Positions 1 through 5,272 of a stretch of 7,236 nucleotides of DNA are shown piece by piece; within the stretch, counting starts at the first letter, position 1; every line of letters starts with the position of its first letter. The notes beneath the pieces were generated by a model that saw only the letters and a list, made by a program, of their open reading frames with translations, was not told the DNA's origin and did no database searches. Made by a program: the position numbers and the translations under genes. Origin of the DNA: Microbacteriaceae bacterium (GTDB taxonomy: Bacteria > Actinomycetota > Actinomycetes > Actinomycetales > Microbacteriaceae); assembly GCA_025463615.1 (NCBI GenBank), contig JAODAU010000425.1, positions 1 to 7,236 of the forward strand, given 5' to 3'.

Positions 1-44
1 AGTTTCGGCGTTCTTATTACCGTCGACTGTGGAGATCTACCACG

Positions 45-58
45 CGCAATCGCTTGCG
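45..58. promoter_or_regulatory. Candidate LacI-family operator
   Basis: The sequence CGCAATCGCTTGCG is an inverted repeat with 5-bp arms, CGCAA and TTGCG, around a central TCGC. It fits the common LacI-family operator pattern GCAA-N-CG-N-TTGC exactly, including the central CG step. LacI-family regulators typically control sugar catabolic operons, which would suit the kinase and SIS genes downstream. No regulator gene is visible in the window, so assignment rests on the pattern alone. A short palindrome in GC-balanced DNA can arise by chance. Confidence 0.4.
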
Positions 59-114
59 TTGTCGGGTAGCTCACACCCGTGGCGTAACGATTTTCCGCGT
101 ACGACCTCACGACC

Positions 115-132
115 CAAACGGAATACCGTTTG
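115..132. promoter_or_regulatory. 18-bp palindrome, candidate operator (TetR or GntR type)
   Basis: CAAACGGAATACCGTTTG has perfect 7-bp arms (CAAACGG and CCGTTTG) separated by AATA, so eight of nine position pairs are complementary. No T-run follows it, so it does not look like an intrinsic terminator. The length and compact spacing fit a dimeric helix-turn-helix regulator such as a TetR or GntR protein. It lies about 90 bp upstream of the chosen start of the first gene. It could also serve a divergent gene beyond the left edge. Confidence 0.45.
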
Positions 133-199
133 AGAGCAAGAAGCTGAAACATGCCCTAGTTTACAGGCCGTTCACATTTGGTCACATGCCCGAAACACG

Positions 200-215
200 A
201 AATTGTATACAGTTT
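200..215. promoter_or_regulatory. Candidate GntR/FCD-type operator overlapping the -10 region
   Basis: AAATTGTATACAGTTT contains a perfect 8-bp palindrome TGTATACA (204-211) and extends to AAA-N-TGTATACA-N-TTT, with a single mismatched pair (203/212). The TTGTATACAA-like core is a familiar operator form for FadR/FCD-subfamily GntR repressors, which often govern catabolic operons. It sits immediately upstream of the ATG at 220 and covers the presumed -10 element, so a bound protein would block RNA polymerase. The regulator itself is not in the window. Confidence 0.5.
206..213 (+). promoter_or_regulatory. Putative -10 element for a leaderless transcript
   Basis: TATACAGT contains both TATACA (four of six matches to TATAAT) and TACAGT, which fits the actinobacterial TANNNT -10 pattern. 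Placing TACAGT at 208-213 puts transcription start about 7 nt later, at or next to the ATG at 220. No purine-rich ribosome binding site is present before that ATG, which agrees with leaderless translation, common in actinobacteria. The -35 region is weak: GTCACA at 181-186 matches TTGACA at four of six positions, but the spacing is long, so an activator may be needed. Confidence 0.4.
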
Positions 216-219
216 TCGC

Positions 220-1008
220 ATGTCGCCCGATACCGCCTTCCGCCTCGTGGGTGTGTTGCACCTGCCGCCCCTGCCCGGCGCCGTGAACTACGACGGGCGC
301 TCCGTCCGCGGGATCGCCGAGGCCGCGGCGGAGGACGCCGCGGTGCTGGCCGCCGCCGGCTTCACCCACGTGATGGTGCAGGATGCCAGCGACAACCCCC
401 AGCCCACCCTCGCCGCGACCGGCACGGTCGCCGCGCTCGCCGTCGTCGGGGCCCGCGTCGCGCAGGCCGTCGACATCCCGCTCGGCGTGGTCATCGGCCA
501 CAACGACGGACCGGCCGCCGTCGCCGTCGCCCACGCGATCGGCGCGCGCTTCGTCCGCGTGAAGGTTCTCACCGGGGTCTCGGCGGGCCCCTCCGGCCTG
601 ATCCAGGGCTGCGCGGTCGAGGTCGGGGAGATGAAGCGGCTGCTCGGCTCCGATGTGGAGGTCTGGGCCGACGCCCACGAGGCCACGAGCGTCGCGCTCG
701 CCGGCGACCTCGAGTGGGCCGCGGCCGAGGCGCTGTCGTTCGGCGGCGCGGACACCATCGTCGTCACCAAGGACAGCGGGGTGGATGACGCGCTCGCCGC
801 GATAACGGCCCTGCGCGAGCGCTTCGCATCCGTCCCATTCGTCGTCGGAGGCCGCGCCACCGTCGCGACCATGCCGCAGACGATGCTCGGCAGCGACGGC
901 GTGATCGTCGGCAGCGCCCTCAAGACCGGCTCCGACCACGACGCCCGCGTCGACCCCCAGACCGCCCGCGCGTTCGGCGCGACCATCACCCGGAAAGTCA
1001 CCGCATGA
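220..1008 (+). CDS. BtpA/SgcQ family TIM-barrel protein
   Basis: This is a 262-residue member of the BtpA/SgcQ family (Pfam BtpA), a TIM-barrel family. BtpA was named for photosystem I biogenesis in cyanobacteria, whereas E. coli SgcQ lies in a sugar-type operon; the enzymatic reaction is not firmly assigned. Visible family landmarks are GVLHLPPLPG at residues 11-20, FVRVKVLTG at 111-119, VWADAHEATS at 148-157, GGADTIVVTKDSG at 175-187, and DGVIVGSALKTGS at 226-238 followed by RVDPQTARAF. The usual VENFGDAP segment is here MVQDASDNPQ (52-61). I chose ATG 220 over the in-frame TTG at 178 because family members begin only a few residues before the LHLPPLPG motif and because the promoter lies just before it. 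It is the first gene of the operon, overlapping the next by ATGA. A cytoplasmic metabolic role in sugar or nucleoside breakdown is inferred from context. Confidence 0.85.
   Translation: MSPDTAFRLVGVLHLPPLPGAVNYDGRSVRGIAEAAAEDAAVLAAAGFTHVMVQDASDNPQPTLAATGTVAALAVVGARVAQAVDIPLGVVIGHNDGPAAVAVAHAIGARFVRVKVLTGVSAGPSGLIQGCAVEVGEMKRLLGSDVEVWADAHEATSVALAGDLEWAAAEALSFGGADTIVVTKDSGVDDALAAITALRERFASVPFVVGGRATVATMPQTMLGSDGVIVGSALKTGSDHDARVDPQTARAFGATITRKVTA
992..997 (+). promoter_or_regulatory. Ribosome binding site for the SIS-domain gene
   Basis: GGAAAG lies 7 nt before the ATG at 1005, inside the end of the BtpA/SgcQ gene. It supports the ATG that forms the ATGA overlap as the true start. Confidence 0.5.
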
Positions 1009-2177
1009 ACCGCTCCGCGAGCCCGCTGCTCGACATCCCCGGGCTCTTCGATGAACGGCAGCGCGCCGTGATCGAGCGGGTGTCCGCGGCCGAGCGAGCC
1101 CACATCCTGGGCCTGCCCAGCGACGACCCGCTCGACCCCAAGCGCCGGTTCCGGGTCGAGGCGACCCGGCCCGAGCTGCTGGGCCAGCCGGATGCCGTGC
1201 GCCGAACCCTCGCGCGCAACACCGACGCCCTCGCGCTGGTGGCCGACCGACTCGCGTCCGGCGCGTTCGACCGCGTGTTCCTGGTGGGCGCCGGCGACTC
1301 GCTCGCCGTGATGATCGCGGCGCGCGCAGCCCTGGAGAGCGCGCTCGGCGTGCCGTGCGAGCCGGTGCAGAGCCTCGAGTTCGCGTACTACCAACGCTCG
1401 ACGGTCACCGACCGCACCGCCGTGATCACCCTGTCCAGCTCGGGCGAGACGACCCGCACGGTCGAGGCCCTGCTCGTGGCGCAACGGGCGGGGGCGTTCA
1501 CCGTCGCGCTCACGAACACGGTCGGGTCGACTCTCGACGAGGAGGCGGAGACGACCCTGCTCATCGACGCGACGCGCGTGGGGTGGCCGACGCAGTCATC
1601 CACCGCGGCCCTCGCGCTGCTGTTCGGGCTGGCCGTGCGCATCGGGTCGGCGCTCGGAAGCGCGGAGGCGCTCGCGGAGGACTTCGCGGTCATCCCCGAG
1701 CTCATGGAGCGCGCCGTCGCCGACCTCGACGGCCCGATCGCCGAGATCGCGGCAGTGGAGGCCAGGGCGACCATGCACCTCTTCTCCGGCGGCGGGCCGA
1801 ACTGGGCGGCCGCGATCGTGGGCGCCGCGAAGGTCAAGGAGTGCACGCCCGACCACGCCACCGCGATCCAGGTCGAGGAGTACCACCACTACAACTCGCA
1901 GAAGGCGGGGGAGCCGCTCTGGCTGCTCGTGCCGACCGGGCCCTCGATCGGGCGCGCGGTCGAGACCGGCACGGACTCGCACCGCTGGGGCGGCCAGCTC
2001 TACGTGGTGACGACCGAGGGCGAGACCGCGTTCGACGGGCTCGCCGACCGCACGCTTTACGTGCCCGCGGTGCACGAGTTCCTCAGCCCGCTGCTCTACC
2101 TGCTCCCCGCGCAGCTCGCCGGCTATCACCTGGGCATGGCCGAGTTCGCGCTCGCGGAGGCGGAACTCGATGCCTGA
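1005..2177 (+). CDS. Double SIS-domain protein (sugar-phosphate isomerase/deglycase-like)
   Basis: This 390-residue protein has the architecture of the isomerase half of glucosamine-6-phosphate synthase and of stand-alone relatives such as AgaS and the deglycase FrlB: two SIS domains binding phosphosugars. SIS domain 1 spans about residues 85-215, with VFLVGAGDS (91-99), a QSLEFAYY segment (122-129) and the phosphate-binding SSSGETTRT motif (144-152). SIS domain 2 spans about 250-385, with VEEYHHY (290-296) in the place of the catalytic Glu loop and an ending PLLYLLPAQLAGYHLG (362-377) that resembles the GlmS C-terminal region. The N-terminal 80 residues are helical and do not contain a glutaminase domain, so it is not GlmS. 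It sits between the BtpA gene (4-bp overlap) and a PfkB kinase (8-bp overlap), an arrangement in which the kinase could make its phosphorylated substrate. Aldose/ketose isomerase or phosphosugar-amine deglycase are both possible. Confidence 0.85.
   Translation: MNRSASPLLDIPGLFDERQRAVIERVSAAERAHILGLPSDDPLDPKRRFRVEATRPELLGQPDAVRRTLARNTDALALVADRLASGAFDRVFLVGAGDSLAVMIAARAALESALGVPCEPVQSLEFAYYQRSTVTDRTAVITLSSSGETTRTVEALLVAQRAGAFTVALTNTVGSTLDEEAETTLLIDATRVGWPTQSSTAALALLFGLAVRIGSALGSAEALAEDFAVIPELMERAVADLDGPIAEIAAVEARATMHLFSGGGPNWAAAIVGAAKVKECTPDHATAIQVEEYHHYNSQKAGEPLWLLVPTGPSIGRAVETGTDSHRWGGQLYVVTTEGETAFDGLADRTLYVPAVHEFLSPLLYLLPAQLAGYHLGMAEFALAEAELDA
2156..2160 (+). promoter_or_regulatory. Ribosome binding site for the PfkB kinase gene
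   Basis: GGAGG lies 9 nt before the ATG at 2170, within the last codons of the SIS gene. It is a strong Shine-Dalgarno sequence and fixes the kinase start despite the 8-bp overlap. Confidence 0.6.
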
Positions 2178-3036
2178 GCTGGTCTGCGTGGGCAACCTCA
2201 CCGTCGACGAGTCGGTGCAGCCGGATGGCGCACGCACCGTCGCGGCGGGGGGAGACGCCGTGTTCGCGGCGCTCGCCGCACGACTCACGCTCGACGACGT
2301 GACGATCGTCGCGCCGGTGGGCGACGACCTTCCGATGGAGCTCGACGAGGCGATCCGCCTGGCCGGAACCGACCCCGGCATCCTGCCCCGCCGCGCGCTG
2401 CCCACCGTGCGCAACGTCGTCACCTACGACGCCGACGGCGGGCGTGACTGGGTGCTGCTGGAGGGGGAGGCGCACTTCGACGCGATGTCGGTGTACCCGG
2501 CGGACCTCTCGGCGACCGCATTGGCAGCGGACGGCATCCTCGTCTCGGCGATGAGCTTCGACTCGCAGGTGGCGCTCGGCGGCTGGCTGCGCGGGAACAC
2601 CGCCGCGACCATCTACCTGGACCTGCAGGAGGATTACCTCGAGCGGGTCGACGAACTGCTCGCGATCGTGGCGCTCTGTGACGTCTTCCTGCCCAGCGAG
2701 GTCGAGGCGCTGGCGCTCGCCGGCACGCGTGACCTCGCGGAGGCGGCCCGGTTCTTCCGCGGGCTCGGCCCGCAGACCGTGGTCATCAAGCGCGCGGACA
2801 AGGGATGCGTCGTGCTCGCGCCCGGCGCGGGCGAACTGGTCGAGGTGCCGGCGGTGCCCGTCGCCGTGGTCGACACGACCGGCGCGGGCGACGCGTTCTG
2901 CGGGGCGTTCGCCGCGACGCACCTGCTCACCGGCGACCCGGTCGCCGCGGCGGAGTCGGGGGCCAGGGCAGCCGCGCTCGCCGTCTCGGGTTTCGGCATC
3001 GCCGGGCTCGTCGACGCCCTCACGGCGGTGAGGTGA
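2170..3036 (+). CDS. PfkB/ribokinase family carbohydrate kinase
   Basis: This 288-residue protein is a PfkB-family kinase, transferring phosphate from ATP to a hydroxyl of a sugar or nucleoside. It opens with the beta-strand LVCVGNLTVDES typical of the family (residues 4-15), has the Gly-Gly segment AAGGDAVFAAL (25-35), and carries the signature DTTGAGDAFCGAF at 235-247, in which D241 is the expected catalytic base and the preceding GAG forms the anion hole. Its length is slightly under the usual 300 or so residues. The substrate cannot be assigned; candidates include ribose, 2-keto-3-deoxy sugars, nucleosides and fructosamines. The 8-bp overlap with the SIS gene suggests translational coupling, so kinase and SIS protein likely act in consecutive steps. 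The protein is cytoplasmic, with no signal peptide visible. Confidence 0.88.
   Translation: MPELVCVGNLTVDESVQPDGARTVAAGGDAVFAALAARLTLDDVTIVAPVGDDLPMELDEAIRLAGTDPGILPRRALPTVRNVVTYDADGGRDWVLLEGEAHFDAMSVYPADLSATALAADGILVSAMSFDSQVALGGWLRGNTAATIYLDLQEDYLERVDELLAIVALCDVFLPSEVEALALAGTRDLAEAARFFRGLGPQTVVIKRADKGCVVLAPGAGELVEVPAVPVAVVDTTGAGDAFCGAFAATHLLTGDPVAAAESGARAAALAVSGFGIAGLVDALTAVR
3030..3033 (+). promoter_or_regulatory. Ribosome binding site that sets the racemase start
   Basis: GAGG (within GGTGAGG) lies 5 nt before the ATG at 3039. The reading frame is open far upstream into the kinase gene, but this site together with the family-typical start MRILVINPNTT shows that translation begins at 3039. 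Confidence 0.6.
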
Positions 3037-3038
3037 TC

Positions 3039-3761
3039 ATGCGCATCCTGGTGATCAACCCCAACACGACCGAGGCGATGACGCGCACCATCGTGGATGC
3101 CGCGCGCTCGGCCGCGTCGCACGCGGTGGTCGAGGGCGTGCATCCGAGCCGCGGTGTTGCGTCGGTCGAGAGCCACACCGAGGAGGTGTGGGCCACGATC
3201 GGCGTGCTCGAGCAGGTCGAGCTCGCGGAGGCCTCCGACGCAAAACCGGACGCCTACGTGATCGCCTGCTTCGGCGACACCGGGCTGGCGGCGGCGCGGG
3301 AGGCGGCATCCGCCCCGGTCGTCGGCATGACCGAGGCCGCGCTGTTCGCCGCGGTCTCGCTGGCGCACCGCTTCGCGATCGTGACGATGCCGCGGCGCAC
3401 GATCGCCCAGTCGGATCGCGTGGTCGATTCCCTGGGGCTGGCCCACCGCTGCTCCGTGCGGGCCGTGGATGTCGCGGTCTCCGAGCTCGAGGAGGGCTCG
3501 GCCCACCTGCTCGCCGCGTTCGCGGCCGAGTCGCGGGCCGCCATCCGCGACGACGGCGCCGAGGCGATCGTGCTCGGCTGCGCCGGTCTCGCCGACCTGG
3601 TCGAGCCGCTCTCGCGAGAGCTGGGTGTGCCCGTGATCGACGGGGTCGCCGCCGGCGTCGCATTCGCGGCGGGGCTCGTCGCGCAGGGCCTGCAGACGTC
3701 GCGCGCGGGTGCCTTCGGCACGGTGCCGGGCGCCCCTTCGGCCGCGGAGGTGCTGCGATGA
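3039..3761 (+). CDS. Asp/Glu/hydantoin racemase family protein
   Basis: This 240-residue protein belongs to the cofactor-independent two-cysteine racemase superfamily (Asp/Glu/hydantoin racemases, including hydantoin and allantoin racemases). It starts with MRILVINPNTTEAMT, the family's characteristic beginning. The two catalytic cysteines are visible at C77, in ACFGDTG, and C181, in VLGCAGLADL, close to the positions reported for bacterial hydantoin racemases. Length matches the family. The Asn-Thr pair in NPNTT and the GCAG loop favour the hydantoin/allantoin racemase branch over glutamate racemase. It follows the kinase after 2 bp and overlaps the amidohydrolase by ATGA. The association with an amidohydrolase and a PuuE-like hydrolase fits interconversion of stereoisomers of a cyclic ureide or hydantoin before ring opening. 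The exact substrate is unknown. Confidence 0.85.
   Translation: MRILVINPNTTEAMTRTIVDAARSAASHAVVEGVHPSRGVASVESHTEEVWATIGVLEQVELAEASDAKPDAYVIACFGDTGLAAAREAASAPVVGMTEAALFAAVSLAHRFAIVTMPRRTIAQSDRVVDSLGLAHRCSVRAVDVAVSELEEGSAHLLAAFAAESRAAIRDDGAEAIVLGCAGLADLVEPLSRELGVPVIDGVAAGVAFAAGLVAQGLQTSRAGAFGTVPGAPSAAEVLR
3746..3750 (+). promoter_or_regulatory. Ribosome binding site for the amidohydrolase gene
   Basis: GGAGG lies 7 nt before the ATG at 3758. It supports this start against a much earlier in-frame opening that would run antisense-like through the racemase gene in another frame. Confidence 0.6.
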
Positions 3762-5272
3762 GGACCCTCTTCACCCGCGTGCTGGTCTACGACGCCAATG
3801 CCGCGAGCGGCATGCGCGGGCCGACCGACGTGCTCGTCGACGGCTCACACATCGCGCGGATCGGCGACGACGCGGGCCGCGACGGGGCCGACCGCACCAT
3901 CGACGGCCGCGGCCACTCGCTCCTGCTTCCCGGCCTCATCAACGCGCACTTCCACTCGCCGGCGAACCACCTCAAGGGCTCGGTGCGCAGCCTGCCGCTA
4001 GAACTCTTCATGCTCTACGAATCGCCGAGCGACCCGGATCTCGCGCCGACCCCGCGCGAGGCCTACCTGCGCACGATGCTGGCCGCGATCGAGATGCTCA
4101 AGACCGGCACGACCAGCCTGCAGGATGACGCCTTCCTCATGCCGCACCCCGACCCGGCCATCATCGACGCGGTGCTGTCCGCGTACCGGGACAGCGGCAT
4201 CCGCGCCACGGTCGCGCTCGACCAGCCGACGCTGCCGGAGTCGCAGAAGCTGCCGTTCCTCCGCGACTTCGCGTCGCCGGAGCTCGCGGTGCTGCTGGAT
4301 GCCCCGGCGCCCGCCTCGAGCGAGCGCCTGCTCGAGCTCTACGGCCACCTCATCGACACCTGGCACGGCGCGGCCGGCGGCCGACTCTCGGCCGCGGTGT
4401 CGGTGTCGGCCCCGCAGCGAGTCGACCCGGAGTACTTCGCCGCGCTCGACGCCCTCTCCCGCCAGCACAGCCTGCCGGTCTTCGCGCACATGCTCGAGAC
4501 CCGCACCCAGCGCACGCTGCGCGACGCCCAGCCCCGGTTCGCCGGCCGCTCGCTGGTCGAGTACACGCACGACCTCGGCCTGATGAGCGAACGGATGAAC
4601 GTGATCCACTCCATCTGGGTCGACGACGCCGACCTCGACCTCATCGCCGCATCGGGCGCGACCATCGCGCACAACCCGATCAGCAACCTGCGGCTCGGCA
4701 GTGGCGTGATGCCGTTCCGCGCGGCCCGGGATCGCGGCATCCCGATCGCCCTCGGCACCGACGAGGCGATCTGCGACGACTCGGTGAACATGTGGGGTGT
4801 GGCCAAGATGGCGGGCCTCATCCACAACATCTCGGGGCTCGACAGCGACCTCTGGCCGGGCGCGGCCGAGGTGCTCGACGCGCTCTGGACCGGTGGCGCG
4901 GCCGCGCAGCTGAGAGGGCACGAGCTAGGCGCCGTGCGCGAGGGGTACCTCGCCGACCTCGCGCTGGTGGACCTGCACTCGATCGCGTTCACGCCGCTCA
5001 ACGACGTGCGCGAGCAGCTCGTCTACTGCGAGTCGGGTGGCGACGTGAGCGTGGTCATGGTGAACGGCGAGATCGTCGTGGAGGCGGGAGCGCTCGCCAC
5101 GGTCGACGAGGAGGCCCTTCTCGACGAGGCGCGCGAGGTCTTCGCACGCAAGCGCGCCGCGATCGAGCGCGCCGGCCTCGAGGCCGACCGCTGGTTCCCC
5201 GAGTACCAGCGAATGGTGCGCGAGGCGGCCGCCACCGACGTGGGGATGTCGCGGACGGTGGGCATCGCATGA
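3758..5272 (+). CDS. Metal-dependent amidohydrolase (ATZ/TRZ/SAH-deaminase type)
   Basis: This 504-residue protein is a member of the amidohydrolase superfamily, subtype with one catalytic divalent metal, the group of S-adenosylhomocysteine/MTA deaminases, guanine and 8-oxoguanine deaminases and triazine hydrolases. Expected metal ligands are all present: HxH in NAHFHS (H64, H66), H244 in AHMLET, H284 in VIHSIW, and D335 in LGTDEA. E247 in HMLET is in the place of the deaminase general acid/base. IAHNPISNLRLGSG follows H284 as in deaminases. The C-terminal composite beta-sandwich is visible in REGYLADLALVDL and VVMVNGEIVVEAG. The protein is somewhat longer than the usual 430-470 residues, owing to a helical tail after about residue 450. 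It is cytoplasmic. It probably deaminates or dechlorinates/hydrolyses a nitrogen ring or C-N bond; the substrate is unknown. ATGA overlaps join it to both neighbours. Confidence 0.88.
   Translation: MRTLFTRVLVYDANAASGMRGPTDVLVDGSHIARIGDDAGRDGADRTIDGRGHSLLLPGLINAHFHSPANHLKGSVRSLPLELFMLYESPSDPDLAPTPREAYLRTMLAAIEMLKTGTTSLQDDAFLMPHPDPAIIDAVLSAYRDSGIRATVALDQPTLPESQKLPFLRDFASPELAVLLDAPAPASSERLLELYGHLIDTWHGAAGGRLSAAVSVSAPQRVDPEYFAALDALSRQHSLPVFAHMLETRTQRTLRDAQPRFAGRSLVEYTHDLGLMSERMNVIHSIWVDDADLDLIAASGATIAHNPISNLRLGSGVMPFRAARDRGIPIALGTDEAICDDSVNMWGVAKMAGLIHNISGLDSDLWPGAAEVLDALWTGGAAAQLRGHELGAVREGYLADLALVDLHSIAFTPLNDVREQLVYCESGGDVSVVMVNGEIVVEAGALATVDEEALLDEAREVFARKRAAIERAGLEADRWFPEYQRMVREAAATDVGMSRTVGIA

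Larger units (their letters stand above)
1..219. other. Non-coding upstream regulatory region of the operon
   Basis: This stretch has about 51% GC by hand count, against a visibly much higher value from position 220 on, and I see no convincing gene in it. Plus-strand frames are closed by stops (for example TAG at 67-69) or have codon use unlike the operon. On the minus strand one frame is open from an ATG at 152 to the window edge, but its codons end in A/T far more often than the neighbouring genes and the product (starting MFQLLALKRYSVW) matches nothing I recognise. The region holds three palindromes listed separately, a 10-bp-spaced TCACAT direct repeat (172-177 and 182-187), and an ACATGCCC repeat (149-156 and 184-191). 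It most likely contains the operon promoter and its operators. The gene to its left, if any, lies mostly outside the window. Confidence 0.7.

Noticed and set aside
1..152. Minus-strand frame open from ATG at 152 to the left edge, possibly a divergent gene
   Set aside because: Codon use is unlike the operon genes, the translated 50 residues match no family I know, and the frame covers two of the palindromes. Sequence left of the window would decide.
178..219. TTG at 178 as an earlier start of the BtpA/SgcQ gene
   Set aside because: It would add 14 residues not typical of the family, would place the operator and -10 element inside the coding region, and has only a weak upstream AGG.
54..788. 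Long plus-strand open frame across the regulatory region and the BtpA/SgcQ gene
   Set aside because: Its product is an Arg/Gly/Ala-rich run typical of a shifted frame in high-GC DNA, and it overlaps a clear BtpA family gene.
288..1484. Long minus-strand open frame opposite the BtpA and SIS genes
   Set aside because: It has no recognisable domain and low-complexity composition. Stop codons are rare on both strands in such GC-rich DNA, and the opposite strand encodes clear families.
2805..3038. Upstream in-frame extension of the racemase
   Set aside because: It is an Arg-rich shadow of the kinase gene; the ATG at 3039 has a ribosome binding site and begins with the family-typical MRILVINPNTT.
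3188..3757. Upstream in-frame extension of the amidohydrolase
   Set aside because: The extra residues are an Arg/Gly-rich shadow of the racemase gene; the ATG at 3758 has a GGAGG at the right distance and gives a normal family N-terminus.
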